NCBI RefSeq assembly: GCF_005796205.1
Contig: NZ_VAHN01000005.1
Coordinates: forward strand, 1-64,000
Source: Pseudarthrobacter sp. NamE2
GTDB taxonomy: Bacteria > Actinomycetota > Actinomycetes > Actinomycetales > Micrococcaceae
DNA: 64,000 nt
Reading direction: 5' to 3'
Below the pieces are notes generated by a model. The model searched no databases. It had not been told where the DNA came from and saw nothing but the letters and a program-made list of their open reading frames with translations. Position 1 is the stretch's first letter; each line of letters opens with the position of its first letter. This document shows positions 8,100-18,001 of the stretch, piece by piece. Position numbers and translations under genes: made by a program.

Positions 8100-9227
8100 A
8101 TGAGCACCGTCGATCTGGTCCGGCACGTCAAGCTGTCCACCGCCCGCCTTCCCCTTGCCGTTCCCATCAGTGACGCCAAAGTGTTCACCGGCCGGCAGAA
8201 GCCCATGACGGAAGTGGTCTTCCTCTTCGCTGAGATCACAACCGAACAGGGCCACACCGGGCTCGGCTTCAGCTACTCCAAGCGGGCCGGCGGTCCGGCG
8301 CAGTACGCCCATGCCAAGGAAGTGGCCGAAGGCATCATCGGCGAGGATCCCAACGACATCGGCAAGCTCTACACCAGACTCCTCTGGGCGGGGGCGTCTG
8401 TGGGCCGTTCCGGCGTCGCCACCCAGGCCCTTGCGGCCATCGACATTGCGCTCTACGACCTCAAGGCCAAGCGGGCCGGGCTCCCCCTGGCCAAATTGCT
8501 CGGTTCCTACCGCGACTCCGTCCAGACCTACAACACCTCGGGCGGTTTCCTCAACGCCAGCCTCGATGAAGTGAAGGCCAACGCCACCCGGTCCATCGAA
8601 GAGGGCATCGGCGGCATCAAGATCAAGGTAGGCCTTCCCGACACCAAGGAGGACCTGCGCCGCGTGGCGGGCATCCGCGACCACATCGGCTGGGACGTGC
8701 CGCTGATGGTGGACGCCAACCAGCAGTGGGACCGCGCCACGGCGCTCCGGATGGGCCGGCAGTTCGAGGAGTTCAACCTCATCTGGATTGAAGAACCCCT
8801 GGACGCCTACGACTTCGAAGGCCACGCCCACCTCGCCCAGGTCCTGGACACGCCTATCGCCACCGGTGAAATGCTCGCCTCCGTCGCCGAACACAAGGGC
8901 CTGATGGCGGCCAACGGCTGCGACATCATCCAGCCGGATGCCCCGCGCGTGGGGGGCATCACCCAGTTCGTGCGCCTTGCAGCCCTCGCGGACGAGCGCG
9001 GCCTTGGTTTGGCACCGCACTTCGCCATGGAAATCCACCTCCACCTGGCCGCGGCCTACCCGCGTGAGCCCTGGGTGGAGCACTTCGACTGGCTCGACCC
9101 GCTGTTCAACGAGCGCCTGGAAATTAAGGACGGCCGGATGATCGTGCCGGACCGCCCGGGCCTGGGGGTGAGCCTCAGCGACCAGGCCCGTGCCTGGACC
9201 ACGGATTCGGTGGAGTTCGGCGCGTAA
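8100..9227 (+). CDS. Enolase-superfamily sugar-acid dehydratase (L-talarate/galactarate dehydratase-like)
   Basis: 375 aa, mandelate-racemase subgroup. The KxK catalytic motif appears in GIGGIKIKVGLP (~residue 178). The metal ligands are the Asp in MVDANQQW, the Glu in WIEEPLDAYD and the Glu in IATGEML, and the general base is the His in LAPHFAMEIHLHLAAAYPRE. The PHF-AMEIHLHLAAAYPREPWVEH segment is what I recall from Salmonella L-talarate/galactarate dehydratase. It probably dehydrates an acid sugar to a 2-keto-3-deoxy acid; the exact substrate is not decidable from sequence. A strong ribosome site (TTAGGAG) precedes ATG. A FadR-type GntR gene follows after 10 nt. Confidence 0.85.
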   Translation: MSTVDLVRHVKLSTARLPLAVPISDAKVFTGRQKPMTEVVFLFAEITTEQGHTGLGFSYSKRAGGPAQYAHAKEVAEGIIGEDPNDIGKLYTRLLWAGASVGRSGVATQALAAIDIALYDLKAKRAGLPLAKLLGSYRDSVQTYNTSGGFLNASLDEVKANATRSIEEGIGGIKIKVGLPDTKEDLRRVAGIRDHIGWDVPLMVDANQQWDRATALRMGRQFEEFNLIWIEEPLDAYDFEGHAHLAQVLDTPIATGEMLASVAEHKGLMAANGCDIIQPDAPRVGGITQFVRLAALADERGLGLAPHFAMEIHLHLAAAYPREPWVEHFDWLDPLFNERLEIKDGRMIVPDRPGLGVSLSDQARAWTTDSVEFGA

Positions 9228-9237
9228 CCTAGTTTCC

Positions 9238-9942
9238 ATGAGCCGGAACCTCACCGCTGACCTTGCCGCCGACCTCCGCACCCGCATCGTGGACGGTGTC
9301 ATCCAGCCTGGTGAGAAGCTGCCCAGCGAAAACACGCTGATCAGTGCTTTCGGTGTCAGCCGCACCGTGGTCCGCGCGGCCCTCACCCGGCTCCAGGCTG
9401 AAGGGCTCGTGGAAACCGAACGCGGCCGCGGCAGCTTCGCGCTCACCCCTCCATCCGACGGGCCCTCGGCAGGGCCGGGGGCCCGTCCGGTAGCCACCAC
9501 CGAGGACCGGCTCCACCTGCTCGAGTTCCGCATGGGCGTGGAGTCGGAGGCAGCGGCGCTGGCTGCACGCAACCATACCGACCGCCAGCTTCGGGCGGTC
9601 AACGCAGCCCTGGAGGAGTTCACCACCAGCGGCGGACATCCCGCGCACGCCATGAAGTCCGACTTCGAGTTCCACCGCGCGGTGGCCCTCGCTTCGGGCA
9701 ACCCCTATTACTCCGACTGCCTGGCCGCCCTCGGGCAGACCATGATCGCCATGCCGCGCACCCGCCTGATGACCGGCGTCGAGCATTACGCCCGCGACCA
9801 CTTCGACCAGGTGGTGCAGGAACACCGCTCCATTGCCGATGCCATAGCGGACGGCGACGCGGCAGCGGCGGCGGCAGCCATGCGCAGCCACCTGGCAAAC
9901 TCCCGACGGCGGTTCAAGGTTTCCGCACGCACGTCCAACTAG
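9238..9942 (+). CDS. GntR family (FadR subfamily) transcriptional regulator
   Basis: 234 aa. N-terminal winged helix: LAADLRTRIVDGVIQPGEKL, then SENTLISAFGVSRTVVRAAL and LQAEGLVETERGRGSF (residues ~7-70). The C-terminal FCD domain (~90-225) has DFEFHRAVALASGNPYY and a later EHRSIADAI, giving the Asp/His ligands of FCD metal-binding proteins. Its start lies 10 nt after the dehydratase stop without an obvious Shine-Dalgarno, so the two are probably cotranscribed. It likely binds the palindrome at 8025 and responds to a sugar acid. Confidence 0.9.
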   Translation: MSRNLTADLAADLRTRIVDGVIQPGEKLPSENTLISAFGVSRTVVRAALTRLQAEGLVETERGRGSFALTPPSDGPSAGPGARPVATTEDRLHLLEFRMGVESEAAALAARNHTDRQLRAVNAALEEFTTSGGHPAHAMKSDFEFHRAVALASGNPYYSDCLAALGQTMIAMPRTRLMTGVEHYARDHFDQVVQEHRSIADAIADGDAAAAAAAMRSHLANSRRRFKVSARTSN

Positions 9943-9987
9943 CAACACATAAGGAGCGTTGTACTTGGCCTGCAGCCGGGAATGCAG

Positions 9988-10017
9988 AAGGGCCCCGGTC
10001 CTAAGACCGGGGCCCTT
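9988..10017. terminator. Terminator hairpin between gntR and tRNA-Leu
   Basis: AAGGGCCCCGGTC, loop CTAA, then a perfect complement. It terminates the rightward gntR transcript and is placed to end the leftward tRNA-Leu transcript as well. Confidence 0.85.
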
Positions 10018-10025
10018 CATCTGCG

Positions 10026-10108
10026 TGCGCGAGGGGGGATTTGAACCCCCACGCCCTTTCGGACACTGGCACCTGAAGCCAGCGCGTCTGCCGTTCCGCC
10101 ACTCGCGC
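10026..10108 (-). tRNA. tRNA-Leu (CAG)
   Basis: Read on the minus strand, a 7-bp acceptor stem (GCGCGAG with CTCGCGC) and discriminator A enclose D-arm, anticodon stem CTGGC/GCCAG with loop TTCAGGT (anticodon CAG), a long class-II variable arm, and T-arm GGGGGTTCAAATCCCCC. Length about 83 nt; CCA is not encoded. Confidence 0.97.
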
Positions 10109-10482
10109 GCAACTTCTTCCACTCAGCTGCGGCCGGCTCCCCGACCGCCGCCTTGTAAAAGCAGCGAGATCAAGCATAACGGACACTTGCCGCAAAACAC
10201 CAATTGAGCCCCGGAGCACCCTCCGGACCCTGGGCATCAGCGACTGAAACCGGATCGTTAGGTCGGCGGGAACCGGCCGAAAACCGGGCTTTACGGCGCA
10301 GGAAAGCCGAACTTTTCCGGGCGGCGGGCCGTTGTGGATTAAGGTCATTCACAGGCCTGCCCAGTAGTATCGGATGTAGGCGCGGCTGCTCTTGGCAGGC
10401 GCACGGTCGAGTTGTGAACTGCACCGCAAGGAAAGTTCCGGAACGAGAACTGCCCCGGAGCCGGGGGGAAAGGAGAAGAACC
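10109..10482. other. Intergenic region upstream of fhaA operon
   Basis: 374 bp between tRNA-Leu (its promoter must lie at the left end of this stretch) and fhaA. No convincing gene. It must hold the promoter of the seven-gene growth-control operon. One DnaA-like box with a single mismatch (TGTGGATTA) is at 10333-10341. Confidence 0.5.
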
Positions 10483-11226
10483 ATGGGCCTGCTGGACAAA
10501 GTTGAACGCGGCATTGAAAAGGCTGTCCGGGGCGTCTTCTCCACCGGCTCCAAAGCCCAGGTCGAACCCGTGGAAATCGCCAGCCGGCTGCGGCGCGAAG
10601 TGGACCACAAAGCCCTGACGGTCACCACGGGCCGAACCCTGGCCCCCAATGTCTTTGACGTCCAGCTCAGCGAAGATGACTTCCGCCGTGCCCAGGAATG
10701 GGGCACCCCGCTTGCCGAGGAACTCTGCGACGTCGTCATCAACCACGTCCGCAGCCAGGGCTACACCCTGCAGGGCCCGGTACGGATCTCCTTCCGCCGT
10801 GAGACTGAACTGCGGGCCGGCGACTTCGAAATCCAGTCCTCCACGGAGAAGTCCGGAGGTGCAGCCGCCGCCCCGCCTGCCCGGCCCAACGTTCCGGCAG
10901 CCCCCAGCCGCCAGCCGGTCAGGCTCCAGCCCGTCCTGGATATCGACGGCCAGCGCTACTCCCTCAACGCCCCCTCCATCGTGCTTGGCAGGTCCTCGGA
11001 GGCCGACATCCACGTGGAAGATACCGGGGTATCCCGCCGCCACCTGGAAATCCGCACCGCCAACGGCGCCTGCAGCGCCGTGGACCTGGGTTCCACCAAC
11101 GGAAGCTACGTCAACGGACAGCGGGTTTCCGGGAGCACCGAACTTACCGACGGCTCCACCATCACGATGGGACGGACAAAAATCATCTTCCGCCTGCTCC
11201 CTGCCAGCCCTGGCGGCCGCGCATGA
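10483..11226 (+). CDS. fhaA: FHA domain protein FhaA (DUF3662 + FHA)
   Basis: 247 aa, first gene of the operon, with a strong AAAGGAG site. Residues ~1-118 are the DUF3662 domain (MGLLDKVERGIEKAVRGVFS...); a Pro/Ala linker follows, then a C-terminal FHA domain (~150-240) with the phosphothreonine-binding signature GRSSEADIHV, SRRHLEI and STNGSYVNG. In mycobacteria FhaA binds the phosphorylated pseudokinase region of MviN/MurJ and restrains peptidoglycan synthesis at the pole. A separate MurJ-linked pseudokinase-like protein is encoded at 56190-57809 here, so the same partnership is plausible. Confidence 0.93.
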   Translation: MGLLDKVERGIEKAVRGVFSTGSKAQVEPVEIASRLRREVDHKALTVTTGRTLAPNVFDVQLSEDDFRRAQEWGTPLAEELCDVVINHVRSQGYTLQGPVRISFRRETELRAGDFEIQSSTEKSGGAAAAPPARPNVPAAPSRQPVRLQPVLDIDGQRYSLNAPSIVLGRSSEADIHVEDTGVSRRHLEIRTANGACSAVDLGSTNGSYVNGQRVSGSTELTDGSTITMGRTKIIFRLLPASPGGRA

Positions 11227-11705
11227 GCGATCTGACCATCACCGCGCTGCGGTTCGGCTTCCTGCTGCTGCTCTGGGTGCTCATCTTCAGCATCGTTTCC
11301 GCCATGCGGCGGGACCTCATGGTGGGCCGCAAGGCCGCTTCGGGGGCGCCCACCGCGCGGCAGATCCGCAGGAACCCCGAACTCGCCGAGGCGCCGCCGC
11401 AGCCCGTGAAGCAGCAGGCGCGGCAGCTTGTGGTGGTCGAGGGGCCGCTGAAAGGGACGTCGGTCCCCCTCGCCGCCAGCCCCATCCTGCTTGGACGCGC
11501 CCAGGAAGCCACCCTGGTGCTTGAAGACGACTACGCCTCCGGCCGCCACGCCAGGCTGTTCCCGCAGGGCAGCCGCTGGTTCATCGAGGACCTCGGTTCC
11601 ACCAACGGAACCTACCTCGGGGACCAGCAACTGACCCGTGCCCTCCCCGTTGAGCCAGGCGTACCTGTGAGGATCGGCAAGACGGTCATCGAATTGAGGC
11701 CATAA
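11223..11705 (+). CDS. fhaB: FHA domain protein FhaB (FipA)
   Basis: 160 aa, overlapping fhaA by 4 nt (ATGA). One N-terminal transmembrane helix (~8-25, FGFLLLLWVLIFSIVSAM) then a cytoplasmic FHA domain (~65-158) with GRAQEATLVL, ASGRHARLF and STNGTYLGD. The Ser, Arg, His and Asn of the phosphopeptide site are present. Known homologues are phosphorylated by PASTA kinases and dephosphorylated by PstP, and assist division under stress; the operon context agrees. Confidence 0.92.
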   Translation: MSDLTITALRFGFLLLLWVLIFSIVSAMRRDLMVGRKAASGAPTARQIRRNPELAEAPPQPVKQQARQLVVVEGPLKGTSVPLAASPILLGRAQEATLVLEDDYASGRHARLFPQGSRWFIEDLGSTNGTYLGDQQLTRALPVEPGVPVRIGKTVIELRP

Positions 11706-11708
11706 ACC

Positions 11709-13427
11709 ATGGCCGCCCCCGAGAACACCGCAAACGGGCAACAGCCCGCGCAGCGGCCCCTCATCATGCGCTTCGCGGCGCGGTCCGATGTGGGCCGCAT
11801 CCGGTCGAAGAACGATGACTCGGCCTATGTGGGACGCCACCTTGCCGTTGTGGCAGACGGCATGGGCGGGCACGCGGGCGGCGACGTCGCCTCCGCGGCC
11901 ACCGTCCTGGACATGATCCACCTGGACCGGACGGACTACGACGGCGACGCCGGCACTGTCCTCGCGGACGAGATCCAGACAGCCAACTCGCTCCTCTCCG
12001 AACTGGTGCACATCAACCCCAAGCTTGCCGGGATGGGCACCACCGTCACCGCCCTCCTGCTGGCCGAGGGCAAACTGCACTTCGCCCACATCGGCGACTC
12101 CCGCGCCTACCTCCTTCGGGACGGCGAGTTCAAGCAGGTCAGCGTGGACCATACCTTCGTCCAGCGGTTGATCGACGAGGGCCGGCTGAAACCCGAAGAA
12201 GCCGAAAGCCACCCGCACAAGAACGTCCTGATGCGCGTCCTGGGTGATGTGGACGCGAGCCCGGAGCTGGACCTGGACACCCTGGACGTGAAGCCGGGAG
12301 ACCGCTGGCTCCTCTGCTCCGACGGCCTCAACTACGTGGCCGGGCATGCGGTGGAACGCACCGTCAAGGAGACCAGCGACCTTCGCGAGTGCGTGGAAAC
12401 CCTCGTGGAGCTGACTTTGGAGGCAGGTTCGCCGGACAACGTCACCGTAGTGATGGTGGAGATCGTCGAGGAAACGCCCGACGACGTCAGCACCGCCTCC
12501 GTCGAGGTGGTTCCTCCGGTAGTGGGCACCAAATCCGCTGCCGCGGTTGCTGCGTCTGCTCCCGCCGCCGAACCATCAAAGCCCGCAAAGGCCGCCGCCG
12601 ATGCGGGCAGCACTCCCGCCGGTGACGACGCCAAGGACAGCAGCACCAAGACTCCCCCCGCAGAGAAGGACGGCGCATCCCCGGATCCTGCCGCTGGGAA
12701 GTCTGAGTCCAACCCGGGCGAACCAGGTGCCACCGATCCCCACCTCGGGGAACACCTCACCGCCGAAGTCCTGCGGGAAGAGCTTTCTTCACGCCCCCAC
12801 GAACTGGTTGGCGCCGCGGCCGCGGCCGCCGAATCGGGCTCCATTCCCACCATTGCCGGCCGGACGGTTGCCCGCCGGGCGGCAACCCTCCTTACCCACA
12901 AGGCAGAGCCGCAGAACGGCGATGACGACGAGACCCTGGTTCCGCTGAAACCCCGCCGCTGGGTCACCTGGTCCATCGCTGCCGCGATACTGGTGGTCCT
13001 CACCGTCGGCCTCTGGGTGGGCTACGCCTGGACCCAGACCCGCTACTACGTCGGTGAATACGATTCCCGGGTCGCCATCTATAACGGCGTTTCCCAGCGG
13101 CTCGGCCCGATCCAGCTCTCCAGCCTTGAAGCGGTAACCGAAATCCGAATGGACTCACTCCCGCCGTTCTCGCAGCAGCGGGTGCGCCAGACTGTCCCCG
13201 CCAACGATCTTTATGACGCCCAACGCATCGTCAAGAACCTTGAGCTCACCGGCACCACGTCGCCGGAAGACGAATGCCCCACGCCGACTGCTTCGGCAAC
13301 CGCGCCGGCGCCGGCTCCCTCACCTGCTGATCCCGCTTCCCCTCCGGCCACGGCTCCCCCGGCCGCCGCCGCAGCAAGCCCTTCCCCCTCACCCACTCCC
13401 ACCGTCACCTGCGAGGGGGGCTCATGA
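11709..13427 (+). CDS. pstP: PP2C-type protein Ser/Thr phosphatase PstP/Stp
   Basis: 572 aa. The PP2C catalytic domain covers residues ~18-255 with motifs DVGRIRSKNDDSAYV, VVADGMGGHAGGDVAS, GMGTTVTALLL, HIGDSRAYLLRDGE, LLCSDGLNYV and SPDNVTVVMVEI, so the metal-binding aspartates are intact. A long Ala/Pro/Ser linker leads to one transmembrane helix (~417-437) and an external domain ending in a Pro/Ala-rich tail. It reverses PknA/PknB phosphorylation. It starts 3 nt after fhaB and overlaps rodA by 4 nt. The juxtamembrane linker is unusually long (about 160 residues). Confidence 0.95.
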   Translation: MAAPENTANGQQPAQRPLIMRFAARSDVGRIRSKNDDSAYVGRHLAVVADGMGGHAGGDVASAATVLDMIHLDRTDYDGDAGTVLADEIQTANSLLSELVHINPKLAGMGTTVTALLLAEGKLHFAHIGDSRAYLLRDGEFKQVSVDHTFVQRLIDEGRLKPEEAESHPHKNVLMRVLGDVDASPELDLDTLDVKPGDRWLLCSDGLNYVAGHAVERTVKETSDLRECVETLVELTLEAGSPDNVTVVMVEIVEETPDDVSTASVEVVPPVVGTKSAAAVAASAPAAEPSKPAKAAADAGSTPAGDDAKDSSTKTPPAEKDGASPDPAAGKSESNPGEPGATDPHLGEHLTAEVLREELSSRPHELVGAAAAAAESGSIPTIAGRTVARRAATLLTHKAEPQNGDDDETLVPLKPRRWVTWSIAAAILVVLTVGLWVGYAWTQTRYYVGEYDSRVAIYNGVSQRLGPIQLSSLEAVTEIRMDSLPPFSQQRVRQTVPANDLYDAQRIVKNLELTGTTSPEDECPTPTASATAPAPAPSPADPASPPATAPPAAAAASPSPSPTPTVTCEGGS

Positions 13428-14821
13428 GCCAGCTCAGCACCGTTCCCAAACCCCGCCGCAACGTGGAACTCGCGTTGCTCCTGCTGGCCCTGGCCGTCGG
13501 TATCGGCGCGAACATGCTGGTGGGCGTGGACCAGGAGAAGGCGTTCGACTCGGACTTCTGGTTCCAGTCCAGCCTCCTGGCGGTGGCTGCCCTGGTGTTC
13601 CACGGTGTCCTCCGGTTCCGCGCTAAATATGCCGATCCGGTAATACTTCCGCTCGTGGTCGCGCTCAACGGCATTGGGCTGGCCATGATCCACCGCCTCG
13701 ACGCACCCGGTGACGATACCGGAAACAACCAGCTGCGCTGGACGCTGATCGCCATGGCGGTTGCCATTGCCGTTATCTGGTTCCTCAAGGACCACCGGAT
13801 CCTGCGCCGGTTTACGTTCATCTCCCTGGCCGCCAGCGCCCTGCTGCTCATCCTGCCCCTGGTGCCGGGCATCAGCGCAGGCGAGATCCTCGGCGCCCAG
13901 GTGTGGATCCGGCTCGGGCCCATGACCTTCCAGCCCGGCGAAGTCGCCAAGATCACCCTGGCTATATTCTTCGCCGGGTATCTATCCTCCAACCGCGACC
14001 TCATCCTGCTGGCCGGCAGAAAGATCGGCCCCCTCCAGTTCCCGCGCTTCAAGGACATGGGCCCCATGATCACGGCGTGGCTGGTAAGCATCGGTGTGCT
14101 CATCTTCCAGCGCGACCTGGGCTCCTCCATCCTGTTCTTCGGCCTGTTCATTGTGATGATCTACGTGGCCACCAGCCGGATCAGCTGGGTTGTGATCGGC
14201 CTGGCCCTCATTGCCGGCGGCGGCTTCGTTGCAGCGCAGGTGTTCTCCCACGTGGAACTGCGCATCTACGGCTGGCTCAACGCCTTCACTGAAGAAGTGT
14301 ACGGGCGCTCCCCGGGCGGCAGCCTGCAGATCGTGCAGGGGCTCTTCGGCATGGCTAACGGCGGACTGGTCGGCACCGGACTGGGGCAGGGCCGTCCGGA
14401 CCTGGTCCCCTTCGCGAACAGCGACATGATCATCGCCTCCCTCGGCGAGGAACTGGGACTGATCGGACTCTTCGCCATCGTCCTGATGTACCTCCTGCTG
14501 TTCACCCGCGGCTTCCGCGCCGCACTGGGCACCCGCGACGCCTTCGGCAAACTCCTTGCCTGCGGCCTGTCCTTCGCCGTGGCGCTGCAATGCTTCGTGG
14601 TGATCGGCGGCGTGACGCGGTTGATTCCACTGACCGGCCTCACCACACCCTTCCTTGCGGCCGGCGGCTCGTCGCTGCTGGCCAACTGGATCATCGTGGG
14701 GCTGCTCCTGATGATCTCGCACACCGCCCGTGGCCCCGTGGACACCACACCGTTGCCACCGGCCAAGGGATCCGAAGCAACCGGCATTGATACTCCTACC
14801 GAGGCGGTGAAGCATCTGTGA
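13424..14821 (+). CDS. rodA: SEDS glycosyltransferase RodA/FtsW family
   Basis: 465 aa polytopic membrane protein (about 10-12 helices). It carries SEDS-family landmarks: QPGEVAKITLAIFFAGYLS, RDLGSSILFFGLFIVM, a loop with YGRSPGGSLQIVQGLFGMANGG and FANSDMIIASLGEELGLIG, then IPLTGLTTPFLAAGGSSLL near the C-terminus. It polymerises lipid II into glycan strands together with a class B PBP, here encoded immediately downstream (pbpA overlaps by 4 nt). In this conserved actinobacterial cluster the member is normally RodA rather than the division-specific FtsW of the dcw cluster. Confidence 0.93.
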   Translation: MSQLSTVPKPRRNVELALLLLALAVGIGANMLVGVDQEKAFDSDFWFQSSLLAVAALVFHGVLRFRAKYADPVILPLVVALNGIGLAMIHRLDAPGDDTGNNQLRWTLIAMAVAIAVIWFLKDHRILRRFTFISLAASALLLILPLVPGISAGEILGAQVWIRLGPMTFQPGEVAKITLAIFFAGYLSSNRDLILLAGRKIGPLQFPRFKDMGPMITAWLVSIGVLIFQRDLGSSILFFGLFIVMIYVATSRISWVVIGLALIAGGGFVAAQVFSHVELRIYGWLNAFTEEVYGRSPGGSLQIVQGLFGMANGGLVGTGLGQGRPDLVPFANSDMIIASLGEELGLIGLFAIVLMYLLLFTRGFRAALGTRDAFGKLLACGLSFAVALQCFVVIGGVTRLIPLTGLTTPFLAAGGSSLLANWIIVGLLLMISHTARGPVDTTPLPPAKGSEATGIDTPTEAVKHL

Positions 14822-16278
14822 ACCAGGCAATACGGCATTCATGGGTGGCGGCCATCGCCATGTTCGCCCTCATTTTCGGCGCGATCAGCTATGTCCAGGT
14901 GATCGGCGCCGATGAGCTCAAGGCGAACCCCTGGAACCAGCGCGCCGTCCTGCAGAACTTCTGCAACGACCGCGGCGCCATCATCGTCGGCGGATCCGCC
15001 GTGGCGGAGTCCGTGGAGAGCGGCTCGGAGACCTGCGCTTTCCAGCGCACCTACCCGCAGCCGGAACTGTACGCCGGCATTACGGGCTACTTTTCCCAAA
15101 ACTTCGGCGCCACCGGCCTGGAACAGGCCATGGGAGCCGAACTGGCAGGCAGCTCGGACCAGCTCTTCCTCGACCGCGTGGGACAGCTGTTCCTGGGCAA
15201 CCAGCCCAAAGGCGCGTCGGTGGAGCTCACCATCGACCCCGAAATACAGCAGCTCGCCTACAGCCTGATCCCGGACGGCCAGCGCGGCTCCATCGTGGTC
15301 ACCAACCCGAAGACCGGCGCAATCCTGGCCATGGTGTCCAAGCCCTCCTACAACCCCAACACCGTTGCCACTCAGGACCTGGGGGCGGCACAGGCCAGCA
15401 TCAACGAGCTGGTCAAGGTGCCCGGCATCAACCTGAACCAGAACGTCAGCGGGCCTACCGGCGAACTGCTCGCCCCTGGTTCCGTGTTCAAGCTGGTGGA
15501 CACCGCTGCCGCGCTGGCCTCCGGAAAGTACAACGCGGACAGCGAACTGCCCAACCCCGCCGAGATGCCCTTCGAGGGCATCCAATACCGGCTGCCCAAC
15601 TACGCCGGCGGAAACTGCTACACCCGGGACACCGCCAGTTTCGCCTTTGCGCTGCAGCAGTCCTGCAACACCCCGTTCGCAAGCATCGCCCTGGACATCG
15701 GCCGCGACGCCATCGCCGAGCAGGCCGGGAAGTTCGGCTTCGGCCAGGACATGGGCGACCAGCTCAAGCTCGACTACGCCCGCGGCAACACCTTCCCGGA
15801 TGACCTGGACGCACCCGGCCTGGCCCAGTCCGTCATCGGCCAGAAAGACGTCCGCGCCACCCCCCTGCAGGTGGCCATGATGACCGCCGCCATCGCAAAC
15901 GACGGCGTCCAGATGCAACCCACGCTCGTCAAGGCCCTGCGCGCCCCGGACCTGCGCGTCATCGACGAACCACAGCCGAAACAGCTGCGGACCTCCACCA
16001 CACCGGCGATCGCCAACCAGATCACCGACTGGATGGTCAGCGCGGTCAGCGAGGGCATCGCCAACCGCGCCGCCGTTCCGGGCGTCCAGGTGGCCGGAAA
16101 GACCGGGACCGCGGAACTGGGCAACGGGAGCAACAACTCGTGGTTCACCGGGTTTGCCCCCGCAAACAACCCGCAGGTGGGGGTCACGATCGTCATGGAG
16201 GGCGTGGACATCACCACCGGGGCACAGCTGACCAGTCCGAACGCGAAGAGAATTTTTGAGGCGGTGTTGAATAAGTGA
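14818..16278 (+). CDS. pbpA: Penicillin-binding protein PbpA (class B transpeptidase)
   Basis: 486 aa with a GTG start overlapping rodA. One N-terminal membrane anchor (~9-28) precedes a dimerisation domain and the transpeptidase domain. Active-site motifs are visible: SxxK as PGSVFKLV (~residue 222), SxN as [10 protein letters not shown], and KTG as [11 protein letters not shown]. It crosslinks peptidoglycan outside the membrane as partner of the adjacent RodA. The next gene, a Ser/Thr kinase, overlaps by 4 nt. Confidence 0.95.
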   Translation: MNQAIRHSWVAAIAMFALIFGAISYVQVIGADELKANPWNQRAVLQNFCNDRGAIIVGGSAVAESVESGSETCAFQRTYPQPELYAGITGYFSQNFGATGLEQAMGAELAGSSDQLFLDRVGQLFLGNQPKGASVELTIDPEIQQLAYSLIPDGQRGSIVVTNPKTGAILAMVSKPSYNPNTVATQDLGAAQASINELVKVPGINLNQNVSGPTGELLAPGSVFKLVDTAAALASGKYNADSELPNPAEMPFEGIQYRLPNYAGGNCYTRDTASFAFALQQSCNTPFASIALDIGRDAIAEQAGKFGFGQDMGDQLKLDYARGNTFPDDLDAPGLAQSVIGQKDVRATPLQVAMMTAAIANDGVQMQPTLVKALRAPDLRVIDEPQPKQLRTSTTPAIANQITDWMVSAVSEGIANRAAVPGVQVAGKTGTAELGNGSNNSWFTGFAPANNPQVGVTIVMEGVDITTGAQLTSPNAKRIFEAVLNK

Positions 16279-17987
16279 GGCCTACAACCGGAATCACCCT
16301 CGGCGGCAGATTCCAGCTGACCACGCGGATCGCGATTGGCGGCATGGGGGAAGTCTGGAAGGCAAAAGACCTCGTCCTGGGCCGCATCGTCGCCATCAAG
16401 GTGCTCAAGGAGGAATACACCGGAGACCCCGGATTCCTCCAGCGGTTCCGCGCGGAGGCCCGCCACACCGCACTGCTGAACCACGTGGGCATCGCCAATG
16501 TATTCGACTATGGCGAGGAGGAAGGCTCCGCCTACCTGGTCATGGAACTCGTTCCCGGCCAGCCGCTGAGCAGCATCATCGAGCACGAGCAGGTGCTGTC
16601 CCCGGACCGCACGCTCTCCATCATCGCCCAGACAGCCCGCGCCCTCGCCGTCGCGCATGCCCAGGGGCTGGTCCACCGGGACGTCAAGCCCGGCAACCTG
16701 CTGATCACCCCGGAAGGGCGCGTTAAGGTCACCGACTTCGGCATCGCCCGCCTCGCGGACCAGGTGCCCCTGACGCAGACCGGCCAGGTGATGGGCACCG
16801 CCCAGTACCTCGCGCCGGAGCAGGCCACCGGCCAGACCGCCACGGGTTCCTCCGACATCTACTCCCTCGGCGTGATCGGCTACGAGTGCCTCAGCGGGCA
16901 CCGTCCGTTCTCGGGGGAGTCACAGATTGCCATTGCCCTGGCACAGGTCAACGATGCTCCGCCGCCGCTGCCGGAGAGCCTGCCCGCGCCGGTACGTGCC
17001 CTGCTGATGTCGATGCTGGCCAAGGATCCCAAGGACCGGCCCGCCAACGCCATCAAGCTCGCCGAAGCAGCGGAGGCGATCCGCAACGGGGACATCAGCG
17101 CGGCGCGTGCCGCGGTCCCCGGCATGCTGCTGTTCGACGACTCCACGGGCCCTATTACCGCCCCGGTTGATACAGCCACCGCGCCCACGGGTGTCATTGG
17201 CACCTCACGTGATTCCTCCCCAACACCCACGTCAGCTTTGCCTGTCCTCGGTGCCGGTGCTGCCGGTGCCGCCGCCGGGATGGCTGCGGGTGCTGCCGGT
17301 GCTTCCGCTGCGGGCCCGGACAGCACCCTGCAACGGGCAAACGCGATGGCCGCCGAGCGCAATTGGGTTCCAGAGGACACAACGTACGACGACGAGCCCT
17401 CCGACGAGCCTGAGCGCAAGGGGCGCAGCCCCTGGACCTGGCCCCTGATCGCCCTGATCCTGCTGCTCCTGTTCGCGCTGGTGGGTTTCTTCCTGAACCA
17501 GCGGGGCATTCTGTTCCCTTCCAACGACGCCACGTCCAGCCCGCCGTTGACCAGCCCGCAGACCACCAGCGCCACCCCCACCCGGACATCGTCGCCCACG
17601 CCGACGCCCACCCGGAATACGCCGACGCCAACGCAGGAACCCACACAAGTAACGGTCAACGTCATTCCGGCCGCATACCTGGGCAAGGACTACCGCCAGG
17701 TGCAGTCCGAACTGTCCAGCCTTGGCCTCACAGTCACAGTCGCGCCGCTGCAGACTAACGAGGCCGCCCCGAACCGCGTGGTGGGACTGAACCCCACGGG
17801 GCTGCTGCCCCTCGGATCCCCGATCACCGTGACCTATGCGGTTGCGCCCCCGGCTCCCACCACGACTTCCCCGCCGCCGCCGCCGTCGCCCACCACCTCG
17901 TCCGTGGCGGCGCCAACCGCGGAATCGCCCCTGCCCGACTGTGACGACGGCGAGCTGCCGGGCCTGCCGCCCACCTGTGCACCGTAA
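16275..17987 (+). CDS. pknA: Serine/threonine protein kinase PknA-like, single PASTA repeat
   Basis: 570 aa with a GTG start inside the pbpA stop. Kinase domain residues ~10-270: glycine loop [14 protein letters not shown], catalytic Lys in VAIKVLKEE (K42), [10 protein letters not shown], and TDFGIARL. The juxtamembrane region is Ala-rich, then one transmembrane helix (~392-414) and a Ser/Thr/Pro linker, followed by one PASTA-like repeat ([20 protein letters not shown] onward, ~455-520) and a Pro/Thr tail. Mycobacterial PknA lacks PASTA, so one external repeat is a lineage difference. It regulates growth and division through phosphorylation of neighbours such as FhaB. Confidence 0.92.
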   Translation: MRPTTGITLGGRFQLTTRIAIGGMGEVWKAKDLVLGRIVAIKVLKEEYTGDPGFLQRFRAEARHTALLNHVGIANVFDYGEEEGSAYLVMELVPGQPLSSIIEHEQVLSPDRTLSIIAQTARALAVAHAQGLVHRDVKPGNLLITPEGRVKVTDFGIARLADQVPLTQTGQVMGTAQYLAPEQATGQTATGSSDIYSLGVIGYECLSGHRPFSGESQIAIALAQVNDAPPPLPESLPAPVRALLMSMLAKDPKDRPANAIKLAEAAEAIRNGDISAARAAVPGMLLFDDSTGPITAPVDTATAPTGVIGTSRDSSPTPTSALPVLGAGAAGAAAGMAAGAAGASAAGPDSTLQRANAMAAERNWVPEDTTYDDEPSDEPERKGRSPWTWPLIALILLLLFALVGFFLNQRGILFPSNDATSSPPLTSPQTTSATPTRTSSPTPTPTRNTPTPTQEPTQVTVNVIPAAYLGKDYRQVQSELSSLGLTVTVAPLQTNEAAPNRVVGLNPTGLLPLGSPITVTYAVAPPAPTTTSPPPPPSPTTSSVAAPTAESPLPDCDDGELPGLPPTCAP

Positions 17988-18001
17988 CGCCAGGGCTGAC
18001 A

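Noticed and set aside
8088-9701. Long minus-strand open frame opposite the dehydratase and gntR genes
   Set aside because: It crosses two well-supported plus-strand genes and shows no homology-like motifs.
10026-10108. Anticodon read as TCA (selenocysteine-type)
   Set aside because: The alternative stem register is weaker. With CTGGC/GCCAG paired, the loop is TTCAGGT and the anticodon is CAG, a standard tRNA-Leu.
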